A DNA stretch of 64,000 nt from JACKOB01 sp024234575 (GTDB lineage Bacteria; Pseudomonadota; Gammaproteobacteria; Pseudomonadales; Oleiphilaceae), in the NCBI GenBank assembly GCA_051208035.1, contig JBPJFZ010000009.1, positions 172,591 to 236,590 of the forward strand. Reading direction: 5' to 3'. Positions 27,149 through 35,211 of the stretch are shown here, piece by piece (the first letter of the stretch is position 1; the number at the start of each line of letters is the position of its first letter). The position numbers were made by a program, and so were the translations under genes. The notes under the pieces are model-generated. The model was not told where the DNA came from, ran no database searches, and saw nothing but the letters and a program-made list of their open reading frames with translations.

Positions 27149-27409
27149 ATGTATTGTCGAGTGTTATTGTTCATACTGCTCCCATTGTTGCTGGCCTCTT
27201 GCGCGCATCACCAATCACAGCAAGATCCATCTTCACCATTGTCTGGGAAGATCTGCACCGACCCCAGACCAGAGATCTGCACCATGGATTATAACCCTGT
27301 TTGTGGTTTGGATATTAATCAAGAGAAATCAGATTTTCCCAATGCTTGCAGTGCTTGTTCGAATGCTGGCATAGTCTCCTGGGTAAAAGGACCATGTAGA
27401 GCAGAATAA
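27149..27409 (+). CDS. Kazal-like small lipoprotein
   Basis: 86 residues. The signal peptide ends in lipobox LASC (Cys ~18). The mature part has the cysteine pattern of a Kazal domain: ICTDPRPEICTMDYNPVCGLD, FPNACSACSNAG and GPC near the end, including the hallmark PVCG and NxCxAC spacing. Kazal domains often inhibit serine proteases; in bacterial lipoproteins this role is unproven. RBS GAAGGAG is 8-10 bases before ATG. Confidence 0.78.
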   Translation: MYCRVLLFILLPLLLASCAHHQSQQDPSSPLSGKICTDPRPEICTMDYNPVCGLDINQEKSDFPNACSACSNAGIVSWVKGPCRAE

Positions 27410-27859
27410 TTGGTTTGAAGCTATATGCGAAACCGCGAATTGTAAACAGCCCTCTCAAACACATTTATATTATAAGTCACCAGCGGAAGTCACACGGTAT
27501 TTTGCTATTCGTGGATTTACCGGGTAGTTCGAATGGTTCACCTAAGGAGGTTCTAGAGAAAAACTTGAGCGAATAGATTTCAGCAGGTAGTGTTTTCAAG
27601 TTGCGGATTACTTCGACATCAGCAGTCATAAGTAGCCCCTGGAAAACGAACACATAGGCGAAAGTATTAAGGAAATCGGTACAGGGAATCCTGGAGGGGA
27701 GCCTTTTGGGTTGTTCAATGTTTCAGTTGCTTACCCCTCAGGTAGAGCAACCGACTGACATTCCAGTGAAAGCCAGCAGGACCAAAATGTGAAACTGATC
27801 GTTCAGATTAGGATGGATGTTCTGCACGGTGATTCGAGACCGTGGTGGGGAGGTGGCTT

Positions 27860-27907
27860 CCGGTGTCTGCGGGCCAGTGGGCGGAATTACTCAAACGCAG
27901 ACACCGG
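27860..27907. repeat. Inverted repeat (12-bp arms)
   Basis: CCGGTGTCTGCG pairs perfectly with CGCAGACACCGG across a 24-base loop. It may be part of the resolution region or a terminator. Confidence 0.6.
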
Positions 27908-27980
27908 ATTACTAGGAAGGTGCTTTTGGCAGAGACTCACAATATGAATGCGTTTTTGCATAGCCACACACAAACAAATG

Positions 27981-28002
27981 TCCGATATTTTGCAATATCG
28001 GA
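27981..28002. promoter_or_regulatory. Palindrome, candidate recombinase core site
   Basis: TCCGATATT, four bases TTGC, then AATATCGGA: a perfect 9-bp dyad 64 bp before the recombinase start. Read as 8-bp arms around a 6-bp centre it has the form of a tyrosine-recombinase crossover site. It could instead be the operator of the recombinase gene. Confidence 0.5.
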
Positions 28003-28066
28003 ATTATTGATAAAGGTCCAAATTTCGTTATAATTTAGGCATTCCACATGCTGAAATGCTTGAATT

Positions 28067-29317
28067 ATGAACCCTAAGCGCAAACCGCCCATTCCTATCA
28101 TCGACAACCTTGAGTTCATCGGGAATCCGTTCAAACAGAGCGGATTCACCTCATCCTGCTATTTGGAAGCTGAGATACCTGCTGCGGATCTGGATCTAGA
28201 GTATGCGCTGAAATTTCTCTACAGCTACAATGGCAGTTCCGCGACCTACAATAGCTATCGGCGTGAGATAGAACGCTTATTACAATGGAGCTGGCGCATC
28301 AACGAAAGCTCTGTTTTGATGTTAAAACGAGAGCATATCGAAGAGTTCATCCGGTTTTGCTTTAATCCACCAAAAGCTTGGATTGGTACCAAAAACGTTT
28401 CTCGCTTCAAATCTAAAGACGGCACACGGGTTAGTAATTCCAACTGGCGTCCCTTTGTAGTTGCCATATCAAAATCCGACGTCAAGACAGGGAAACTACC
28501 AGATACACACGATTTCTGCCCCTCACAATCATCGATAAAAGCCACATTCACGGCGGTTTCATCCTTTTATGAATACTTAATGCAAGAAGGCCTGGTAGAA
28601 GCCAACCCGGTCGCACTCATTAAGCAAAAGTCCAAATTCATAGGAAAGGATCAAACCAAACCAGTGGTACGTCGAATCAGCAATCTACAGTGGGACTACG
28701 TACTAGAAATTGCAGAAGCATTGGCAGACGACGATCCCGATCAGCATGAGCGTACACTGTTTGTGATGAACTGTCTGTTTGCTATGTATCTGAGGATATC
28801 AGAGCTGGTTGCAGATGAACGCTCAAGCCCAGTAATGGGCGATTTCAGAAAGGATCATGATGGCAATTGGTGGCTTCACGTAACGGGTAAAGGAAATAAA
28901 GCCCGTACCATCACGGTATGCGATGCCATGTTGAGCGCACTTAAACGCTATCGAAAATACCTTGGACTTTCTAACTATCCAACCGTTAACGAACAAACAC
29001 CGTTGGTTGCGAAGCTGAAAGGTAAAGGCCCGGTTACCAGTACACGGCAAATACGTCGGTTAGTGCAAGATTGTTTCGATGCCGCCTATGAGAAAATGAA
29101 AGCGGATGGCCTGGAAGAAGACGCAGTAGATCTACGTTCAGCGACTGTTCACTGGCTTCGCCACACCGGCATTTCTGAAGACGTAAAATTCCGACCTCGT
29201 GAGCACGTCAGGGACGATGCGGGACATGCCAGTATGGCAACCACAGATCGATATATTGATTCAGATTTACGCGAAAGACATGCTTCTGGACGAGAAAAAC
29301 GACTGAAAGATATATAG
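28067..29317 (+). CDS. Tyrosine recombinase of the Tn3-family element
   Basis: 416 residues. An N-terminal SAM-like core-binding domain (ALKFLYSYNGSSATYNSYRREIERLLQW) precedes the catalytic domain, which has all residues: R in LRISELVA (~245), K in GKGNKARTI (~280), HxxR in VHWLRHTG (~363), and H/Y in GHASMATTDRYIDSD (~388-400). Some Tn3-family elements (Tn4430, Tn4651) resolve cointegrates with tyrosine recombinases instead of serine resolvases. This gene lies 11 bp inside the right inverted repeat, so it is inferred to be the resolvase here. Confidence 0.9.
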   Translation: MNPKRKPPIPIIDNLEFIGNPFKQSGFTSSCYLEAEIPAADLDLEYALKFLYSYNGSSATYNSYRREIERLLQWSWRINESSVLMLKREHIEEFIRFCFNPPKAWIGTKNVSRFKSKDGTRVSNSNWRPFVVAISKSDVKTGKLPDTHDFCPSQSSIKATFTAVSSFYEYLMQEGLVEANPVALIKQKSKFIGKDQTKPVVRRISNLQWDYVLEIAEALADDDPDQHERTLFVMNCLFAMYLRISELVADERSSPVMGDFRKDHDGNWWLHVTGKGNKARTITVCDAMLSALKRYRKYLGLSNYPTVNEQTPLVAKLKGKGPVTSTRQIRRLVQDCFDAAYEKMKADGLEEDAVDLRSATVHWLRHTGISEDVKFRPREHVRDDAGHASMATTDRYIDSDLRERHASGREKRLKDI

Positions 29318-29328
29318 TAATATCATAG

Positions 29329-29377
29329 GGTTAGAGGCCAAAGTGTGGCAAAAACCTCCCTATATTGTCGGTGACCC
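29329..29377 (-). repeat. Tn3-family right terminal inverted repeat, 49 bp
   Basis: Read inward from 29377 it begins GGGTCACCGACAATATAGGG. It matches the left end except for A/G, C/G and A/G changes. Confidence 0.92.
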
Positions 29378-29781
29378 TCTTGAGGCCAAGACGCCATACA
29401 TATAAAAGTATACTATACCAGATCAGCAGGGAGCTATTCTTTATTAGTGCCACACCCCAACCTCCGTGCAAAATTCGGATTCCGCCCCTTCTTTTTCCTT
29501 CCCTTTCCTTTATTTTATTTTCCTTCTGTTTCCTTGGCACACGCGAGGCTACGCCTCTCGGTGCAGGGTCGATAAGTAAGGTAGGGATTACTCGGGAGTG
29601 TCGATCGAAGTGTGGGGTGAGGCTGCCGCATTGCTGTTCTATATTGCTGATCTGGTATAGTAGTTGTTATCAGAAATAGCTGGTAGCGCTTGAATTATGC
29701 GCGGTTACCTGTATCATGCGTAATTATGCAAGTGGCGCGTAATCCCGCGTAAGTCACGAAACAGATATAGGGGGCCTTTTT
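29378..29781. other. 404-bp non-coding interval after the transposon
   Basis: No convincing ORF. It contains a pyrimidine-rich tract near 29485-29540 and, close to the next gene (29700-29760), three GCGTAA repeats in GC/AT mixed sequence that could be regulatory or replication-type sites. I see no continuation of the hydrolase gene cut at 8860. Confidence 0.4.
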
Positions 29782-30885
29782 ATGGAAGGGTGGCACTATC
29801 CACGAACAGAGCTGGCAGAACAGTACCTTGGCCTACTGGCCCTCGGTATCTCATCGAGCCTAGCAATCATAGCCCCTCGACGCAAAGGAAAAACGCTATT
29901 CATCCTTCAGGATCTCGCGCCACTTTCGCAGAAGAAAAATTACATCCCTGTCTATGCGAGTCTATGGCAAAACATCAATGCCCCCCATGAAGGACTGATC
30001 GCAGCCCTGGAAGATGCCATTGCCGCGCTCGATAAAAAAGCGACCTTCAGCCGGTTGCTCAAGGCCAAAATCAAAAAGACCACCGTAAGCAACGAGCTGC
30101 TGGGGAAAATGGAAGTAGAGTTTGCCGACAATCCGAGCAAACCAACCAGCAAAGAACTCGCCTATCTCGATCAGTTGCTCAGTATGCTGGTCGAAAAGGC
30201 TGGCAAGAAAACGGTTTTGCTACTGATTGATGAAGTGCAACATCTCACAACGTCCACCCAGTTTGACCCGCTTGCTCACACGCTCCGGACCATGCTGGAC
30301 AAGCGCCAAGGCAAGGTAAAAAGCATTTTTACCGGCTCCTCCAGACACTATCTGGATCTGCTGTTGAACGAATCAAAGTCACCGTTCTACCACTTCGTTG
30401 AACAACACGATTTTCCAGACCTCGATGATCAATTCATTGAATTTCTGAGAGACAAGCTGGCCAAAAACCACCAGATCACTATTGCCAATCAACCATTACG
30501 CAAAGCCTTCCTGAACTTGGATCAGTCACCGTACTGGATGATGAAGCTGGTCGCCCAAATGATTACCTTCAAGGCTACTGTTGAGGAAGCCTTGGAATAT
30601 GTGCTTCAGCTTATGGAAGCAACCGAAGATTTCGAGGGCATATCAAAGAGACTGAAGCCGATCGACCGGCTTGTGTTTCTGGCGCTTTGCAAGGGTACAA
30701 ACCCCTTCTCAAAAGAGCTAATGGCCAGAATCGACAAGGAAACCGATGTTAAAGGCGTCGCTTCTAATATCCAGCGAGCCATCAAGCGTCTATCGGAAGC
30801 CAGTCTAATCAGCCAGACCCGAAAGGACGGGTACAACATTGAAAAGCCCGGTTTGAAGCGCTACTTGGAACAGCAGCACCAATAA
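29782..30885 (+). CDS. AAA-type ATPase of a mobile element
   Basis: 367 residues. Walker A is IIAPRRKGKTLF (~residues 31-42), Walker B is TVLLLIDEVQHL (~146-157), then a sensor-1-like IFTGSSRHYL (~177). The C-terminal ~100 residues look helical with a winged-helix flavour (NIQRAIKRLSEASLISQTRKDGYNIEKPGLKRYL). This is the Cdc6/ORC-like ATPase layout found on integrative elements and prophages. Role unknown. It is followed 15 bp later by the broken cold-shock gene, so they share a transcript. Confidence 0.8.
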   Translation: MEGWHYPRTELAEQYLGLLALGISSSLAIIAPRRKGKTLFILQDLAPLSQKKNYIPVYASLWQNINAPHEGLIAALEDAIAALDKKATFSRLLKAKIKKTTVSNELLGKMEVEFADNPSKPTSKELAYLDQLLSMLVEKAGKKTVLLLIDEVQHLTTSTQFDPLAHTLRTMLDKRQGKVKSIFTGSSRHYLDLLLNESKSPFYHFVEQHDFPDLDDQFIEFLRDKLAKNHQITIANQPLRKAFLNLDQSPYWMMKLVAQMITFKATVEEALEYVLQLMEATEDFEGISKRLKPIDRLVFLALCKGTNPFSKELMARIDKETDVKGVASNIQRAIKRLSEASLISQTRKDGYNIEKPGLKRYLEQQHQ

Positions 30886-30900
30886 GAAGGAGTCTAACGG

Positions 30901-31170
30901 ATGCAGACAACGGTTAAACGATGGTGCACCGACAAGGGATATGGATTTCTGCGCAATGGGAGTGATGCCCCGAACATCATGGTCAACGCAAACGAACTGA
31001 AAAACTGCCAGTACTTGCGTCCAGGGAGGACAGTGGAATTTTAATGCCACATCAACAGCAAAGGCCTGGTGGCTAAAAACGTCAGACTGGTTCAAGACCA
31101 GCCTAAAGCCCCCAATCAACGCCATTCACAGCAGTATCCATTCCAAAGATCCAGCTATGGAAGGTACTAG
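30901..31170 (+). pseudogene. Cold-shock-domain protein with an in-frame stop
   Basis: The frame gives MQTTVKRWCTDKGYGFLRNG with the RNP1-like KGYGFL motif. At codon 48 (31042-31044) a TAA interrupts it, then it continues in the same frame as CHINSKGLVAKNVRLVQD to a second stop at 31168. Together this is one cold-shock domain plus a tail of ~20 residues. A single substitution would explain the break. An RBS AAGGAG precedes it. Confidence 0.8.
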
Positions 31171-31176
31171 CGCCAT

Positions 31177-31204
31177 AAAAGGGTACATCCTCGATGACCC
31201 TTTT
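31177..31204 (+). terminator. Intrinsic terminator
   Basis: AAAAGGGT pairs with ACCCTTTT, followed by a run of seven T. It lies just after the cold-shock pseudogene and ends the ATPase operon. Confidence 0.82.
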
Positions 31205-31379
31205 TTTATTGGTTTTCATTCGATGACCGGGATAATCCCACGCTACACAGGTCTATCCAAGATTTCTATGTGCAGGTGTCTCCTGGCTCGATGCTCATTC
31301 AGCAACCTGGTTTGCCGGGTTGCTAGTTTGGCACCTCGTAGTAACGTTTAAATAAACCACTCTTTATAGGAGAACATTC

Positions 31380-31457
31380 ATGAAGTTATCTGCACTTTTC
31401 GGCTCTTTGGCCTTGGTTCTTATCGTTAGCGGCTGCGCCTCCAATATTTTGGAGTGA
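31380..31457 (+). CDS. Entericidin-like mini-lipoprotein
   Basis: 25 residues, MKLSALFGSLALVLIVSGCA and then SNILE. Almost the whole product is a type II signal peptide with lipobox VSGC, leaving a seven-residue lipidated peptide. AGGAG lies eight bases before the ATG. The stop is 3 bp before the next ORF, so it is the first gene of a short operon. Confidence 0.65.
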   Translation: MKLSALFGSLALVLIVSGCASNILE

Positions 31458-31460
31458 TGA

Positions 31461-31862
31461 ATGATCAGAACAATAATTGGCTTCATACTGGGAGCTGTTG
31501 CGACCTTCTACACACTGCCCTTTATTGAGTCCGGTACCGGTAAACTACCAAGACCAGCTATCGGTGACTGGTTTTCGTCTGACAATAACAATCACTCCTC
31601 AAACACCATCAACTCAGTACCACCTTCTGATTATCGCCAACATGCTGACAGCAAGCTTGCAGCAGAGGTCATGACGGCCATTTCCGTTACCAGAACACGC
31701 GCCCTCAATGACCAGACATCCGATTACGTTGTAAAGCTCATTACAAACCTGATTGAACGCGAACCAGGTATTCAGTCATTCGTCCGTGAGAGACTCGGAA
31801 ACGGCCTGACAAATCGGGAGGCACTTGAGATCTTTGAAAAGTACTACTCGATCCAAGGATGA
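31461..31862 (+). CDS. Hypothetical membrane-anchored protein of a mobile element
   Basis: 133 residues with an N-terminal hydrophobic segment (IRTIIGFILGAVATFYTLPFI), a Ser/Asn-rich linker and a C-terminal helical part (VVKLITNLIEREPGIQSFVRERLGNGLTNREALEIFEKYYS). No family recognised. Its stop overlaps the next start (ATGA), so the two are translationally coupled. Confidence 0.68.
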   Translation: MIRTIIGFILGAVATFYTLPFIESGTGKLPRPAIGDWFSSDNNNHSSNTINSVPPSDYRQHADSKLAAEVMTAISVTRTRALNDQTSDYVVKLITNLIEREPGIQSFVRERLGNGLTNREALEIFEKYYSIQG

Positions 31863-32443
31863 ATCGTATGAAGGCCCTTATCGAAATCAATGTCTATGGC
31901 GGAAACACACTATTAGCCACGCTTAAAAAGCATGATGACCTGCCAACTGGGATCTACTCCGACCGCCCTGTGAAGTCGCTGATTAATCTCACACCTGACA
32001 TTCAAGCCAATGTGAAGCTCCAGATAGAAACTGTCTCATTGAGCAATGATGACAGTTCGCTCCTGGTTAGCGATAAACGCCTCCAAGTATCGGAGCTTTT
32101 ACAGGCCCTGGGGGTGCAGAACTTCATGGCCTTTGTAAAAGGTGCAGAGCATCATGGTTGGATAGTGGAAAAGTACATCGACGGTATCAACCAATATTTC
32201 CACTTAGATCACAACAATCAGCCACTCTCAGCTCCTGCCATCTTATCGGAAAACATCCTGACCTTGTTTCTGTTCATTCTCATGGCAGCAACTCCTGCCG
32301 TAGTTTTGAAGTTTATGAGCAGTGGCTATTTGGGAAGTCCTTTCTGGGTGTTTGCCCTGTTCTTAGGGCTTACTTCAGTCGTGTATTTTCTCTCGTTCGG
32401 AGTCATGCAGTATATGAGGACCAGAGGGGAACCAATATTCTAA
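31859..32443 (+). CDS. Hypothetical protein with two C-terminal membrane helices
   Basis: 194 residues. A soluble N-terminal ~130 residues is followed by two hydrophobic helices (ILTLFLFILMAATPAVVLKFM and VFALFLGLTSVVYFLSFGVM). It is coupled by ATGA overlap to the previous gene and lies 10 bp before the DUF1173 start. No function recognised. Confidence 0.68.
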   Translation: MNRMKALIEINVYGGNTLLATLKKHDDLPTGIYSDRPVKSLINLTPDIQANVKLQIETVSLSNDDSSLLVSDKRLQVSELLQALGVQNFMAFVKGAEHHGWIVEKYIDGINQYFHLDHNNQPLSAPAILSENILTLFLFILMAATPAVVLKFMSSGYLGSPFWVFALFLGLTSVVYFLSFGVMQYMRTRGEPIF

Positions 32444-32453
32444 GGTGGCAACC

Positions 32454-33387
32454 ATGACACAATACTCCATCGGTGATTGCGTTCTCGAACGTTCCGATCC
32501 TTTATTTGAAGAGGCGCTGGCCAGCGCCTACAAATCTCGCGAGCGCCCCTTGTGCCTTTGCTCAACTCCCGGCGTGCCAATGTATATTGCTCGCACCGGC
32601 GACAACAGCTATGTGCTGAAGCGAATGCCAAACAGTGGCCAACAGCATCATCCAGACTGTGATTCCTACGAGATCCCGGCTGAACTTTCCGGTCGTGGAG
32701 CCGTTGAGAACAAGGCTATTGCAGAAGACCAGGAGACAGGAATAACCAACTTGAATCTGGACTTCACCCTCTCAAAGGTTTCTCTGAATCGAACGATTAG
32801 CAAGGGTGAAACCAAAGAACCCACTGCGGTCAAAGCAGATCCAACCAAGCTTACCATCCGATCGCTGCTCCACTTCCTCTATGAAGATGCAGGCCTTAAC
32901 AAGTGGGCACCAAACATGGAAGGCAAGCGTTCCTGGTATGTGATCAGAAAGTACCTCCTACAAGCAGCGCAAAACAAAGTCGCCAGAAAACACCCACTAG
33001 GAGAAGCACTGCTGATTCCAGAGCAGTTTTCTCTGGACCACAAAGATGAAATTGTGGCCAGACGCAGACAGCTCCTATCCAAGCTGAAAAAGCAGGGCAA
33101 CAAACAGCCTATGGGCATACTCATTGGCGAAGTGAAGACGATCGAAGAAGCCCGGTTTGGATTCAAGATGATCGTCAAGCATATGCCCGATACTCCGGTT
33201 TACATGGGAGAGGATGTTTACAAGCGAATAAATAAGGCCTTCTCCACTGAGCTTGCTTTTTTCCATGAAAATGAATCCATTCATTTGCTAACAATCTGTA
33301 CTTTTCTTCTGAGCGCATCCGGCAGTCCCCAGGTGGATACCATCTCTTTCATGGCCGTGGATCGGAATTGGCTTCCCTTTGAAAACA
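32454..33387 (+). pseudogene. DUF1173 protein, 5' part, interrupted by a 9.84-kb insertion
   Basis: 311 codons precede the insertion. The ATG at 32454 has AAGGTGG upstream and is preferred over 32445. DUF1173 features include LCLCSTPGVPMYIARTGDNSYVLKRMPNSGQQHHPDCDSYE near the N-terminus (Cys/His cluster) and SLLHFLYEDAGLNKWAPNMEGKRSW. The native frame ends WLPFEN at the 8-bp duplication 33380-33387; the frame then reads 46 foreign codons to a stop at 33527. Joined to 43232-43491 it gives an intact 397-residue protein. DUF1173 proteins occur on conjugative and integrative elements; their function is unknown. Confidence 0.9.
33380..33387 (+). repeat. 8-bp target duplication, left copy
   Basis: TGAAAACA, identical to 43224-43231. 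Eight base pairs is the usual ISL3-family target duplication. Confidence 0.85.
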
Positions 33388-33473
33388 GGGCTATTTTCAA
33401 TTCTGAGCTTGGTCTTCTGATCTGCTGGACAGTGATAGTATATCGCTGTGATATACCGCTACTTCCAAAGAAT

Positions 33474-34100
33474 CTATTCCAATTGCCAGAGCTTCAAAAA
33501 AGAGCTCACTACCTTCTCTACATGTAATCTGGTTTCCCCTTCGACGCTACGCGGAGGTATACGATGAAACGCCCGCACGATATCTAATCCAGTAATCATA
33601 CTGAGAAACATCTCTGCTCCGAAGTCGGGATCCGCGCAGTTGATCAAACCTTCCTTGTGTTTCAGCGTCAACCATTCGCTTAACGCTTGGTGCGCGGCCA
33701 TCACTCCGCCACTGTAGATATTATGGAGTATCTGCGTATGCTCCTCGGAGATAGATGCCATCATTCTCATCAGATTCATGTGCTCATGACTGACGATAAA
33801 ATTAAGGAGCAATAATCCAAACTCTGATAAAGCATGGTGACAATCTTTATAGTCATTCGGTGACACTGTCAACGTGCCGTTTATCCTTTGCGACAGCTGT
33901 TGTATCACGGCATCAATTAATGTTTCTTTGTCCGCGAAGCGCTTATAAAGCGTTACTTTCGACACACCTGCTTGCCGAACTATCGCTTCCATTGACATCT
34001 TAGCTGGCCCCTTAGCGAACATAAGAGCGCAGGCTGCATCAAGAATCGCTGTATCTTTGGAGTGATCTAAAGGCCGGCCGACTCGACTATTGGTAATCAA
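33474..34100 (-). CDS. TetR-family repressor of the RND efflux operon
   Basis: 208 residues. The N-terminal helix-turn-helix is MSMEAIVRQAGVSKVTLYKRFADKETLIDAVI; the C-terminal part resembles the AcrR/TetR_C group (MRMMASISEEHTQILHNIYSGG, FLSMITGLDIVRAFH). It is divergent from the RND operon with a perfect 16-bp dyad in the 52-bp gap. Its 3' end overlaps the tail of the interrupted DUF1173 frame, but only in foreign sequence. Confidence 0.9.
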   Translation of the reverse strand: MITNSRVGRPLDHSKDTAILDAACALMFAKGPAKMSMEAIVRQAGVSKVTLYKRFADKETLIDAVIQQLSQRINGTLTVSPNDYKDCHHALSEFGLLLLNFIVSHEHMNLMRMMASISEEHTQILHNIYSGGVMAAHQALSEWLTLKHKEGLINCADPDFGAEMFLSMITGLDIVRAFHRIPPRSVEGETRLHVEKVVSSFLKLWQLE

Positions 34101-34121
34101 TTTATTTTCCGAATAACTTAA

Positions 34122-34137
34122 TGTACGATACCGTACA
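34122..34137. promoter_or_regulatory. TetR operator in the tetR/RND intergenic region
   Basis: TGTACGATACCGTACA: 6-bp arms TGTACG/CGTACA around ATAC. It is 15 bp upstream of the adaptor gene and 21 bp upstream of tetR, the usual place for autoregulation and efflux control. Confidence 0.75.
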
Positions 34138-34152
34138 GTAAATATTAATCAA

Positions 34153-35211
34153 ATGAGAATAGCAAATATGCGCAAGGTTCTGCCGCCGCTTATACTAGCC
34201 CTTCTTCTCGTCGGCTGTGGCGACACCACTCCAACTGAAACGCCAACGACCGATGCACCTTGGGTACGCACGGTGGCGGTTAAGACGGACGACCACGACG
34301 AAATCAGAGCATCGGGAACCATTAGAGGGCATTATGAGACTCCTGTCTCTTTTCAGGTTTCTGGGCGCATTCTCAAGCGAGAGGTGGATGCTGGTCAGAA
34401 GGTAGCGAGTGGCGCTCTGCTTTTTGAACTCGATAAACGTGACTTAGAGGCTACTATGCAAGTTGCCAAAGCGGAACTTCAAACTGCACAGGTCGCCCTC
34501 GTGATCGCTCAAAATGAGCTCGACCGTCAACGCCAGTTAATTGAACGCAACTTTGTTAGCCGACAAACTCTAGAAGCATTTGAGCTCGCACTACAGAACG
34601 CGGAAAGCCGTCGTGATTCCGCCAAAGCTGTATTATCTCAAGCCCAAAACGGGCTTAGTTATGCTGAGCTACGTGCAGATAAATCCGGTGTATTAGCCGA
34701 GGTTACAGGTGAACCGGGAATGGTTGTTGGAGTGGGGCAACCTGTGGCACTCCTCGTAAAAGATGGTGATCTAGAGGTCGAAGTGTTCCTATCCGACGGC
34801 AACCAAGCTCCAGAATCAGGTGTATTAAAGCTACAAGAGCAAGATTTGCCGCTTCGTCTACGTGAGGTAGCTGGTGCAGCAGACCCAGAGAGTAGAAGCT
34901 GGAAAGCTAGGTACAGAATAGAAGCCGTGACAGAGGCGTTGAACATAGGGACTGTTGTGCAGGTTGCGCTTAACCGTAACACATCAGATGTCACCTTCGA
35001 GGTTCCCCTGGGCGCGCTTGATGAACGCAACCAGGGCCCTCAGATTTGGCAGGTTGTAGGCAATACAGCTCAACCAGTCTCAGTTGAAGTACTGGAATTG
35101 AAATTAGAGTATGCGACTATTCGCGCGCCACTAAACAGCGAAAGTCGCGTCATTGCCGTTGGCACCCATCTATTGGAACCTGGAATGGCGGTTAGGGAGC
35201 AGGCGCGATGA
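34153..35211 (+). CDS. RND efflux periplasmic adaptor (membrane-fusion) lipoprotein
   Basis: 352 residues. Lipobox LLVGC (Cys ~ residue 22) anchors it to the inner membrane. The lipoyl-like half-motifs are visible: GRILKREVDAGQKVASGALLFELDKRDL (~75) and YAELRADKSGVLAEVTGEPGMVVGVGQPVALL (~170), separated by a coiled-coil hairpin (AELQTAQVALVIAQNELDRQRQLIERNFVSRQTLEAF). It links the inner-membrane pump to an outer-membrane channel; no channel gene is nearby, so a chromosomal TolC is implied. It overlaps the pump gene by four bases (ATGA). Confidence 0.92.
   Translation: MRIANMRKVLPPLILALLLVGCGDTTPTETPTTDAPWVRTVAVKTDDHDEIRASGTIRGHYETPVSFQVSGRILKREVDAGQKVASGALLFELDKRDLEATMQVAKAELQTAQVALVIAQNELDRQRQLIERNFVSRQTLEAFELALQNAESRRDSAKAVLSQAQNGLSYAELRADKSGVLAEVTGEPGMVVGVGQPVALLVKDGDLEVEVFLSDGNQAPESGVLKLQEQDLPLRLREVAGAADPESRSWKARYRIEAVTEALNIGTVVQVALNRNTSDVTFEVPLGALDERNQGPQIWQVVGNTAQPVSVEVLELKLEYATIRAPLNSESRVIAVGTHLLEPGMAVREQAR

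Larger units (their letters stand above)
27410..28066. other. 657-bp non-coding interval before the transposon recombinase
   Basis: No convincing gene. It holds two dyads: a 12-bp perfect stem at 27860-27907 and a 9-bp perfect palindrome with a 4-base centre at 27981-28002. Given its position next to the recombinase it is the likely resolution region of the transposon. Confidence 0.5.
8860..29377. mobile_element. 20.5-kb Tn3-family transposon with metabolic/envelope cargo
   Basis: It is bounded by 49-bp inverted repeats starting GGGTCACC, which differ at three positions. A full-length Tn3-type transposase lies 57 bp inside the left end and a tyrosine recombinase 11 bp inside the right end. 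The cargo between them is unrelated to either flank. No 5-bp target duplication is present (ACCAT at the left, TCTTG at the right) and the gene cut at the left has no counterpart at the right. The element therefore did not arrive here by a single simple insertion; recombination between two copies or a flanking deletion is likely. Confidence 0.88.

Noticed and set aside
27410..28066. Possible group II intron or structured RNA
   Set aside because: Hairpins exist, but I found no domain V/VI signature, no GUGYG-type 5' boundary and no reverse transcriptase.
29365..29679. 104-codon open frame after the transposon end
   Set aside because: Low-complexity Ser/Phe/Leu sequence from a pyrimidine-rich tract, no RBS, starts inside the inverted repeat.
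31042..31044. Recoding of the stop codon in the cold-shock gene, suggested by selD in the window
   Set aside because: The codon is TAA, not TGA, and the position is not one where selenocysteine is known. A simple nonsense mutation is enough.
31157..31351. 64-codon open frame after the cold-shock pseudogene
   Set aside because: It spans the intrinsic terminator at 31177-31204 and has no coding character.
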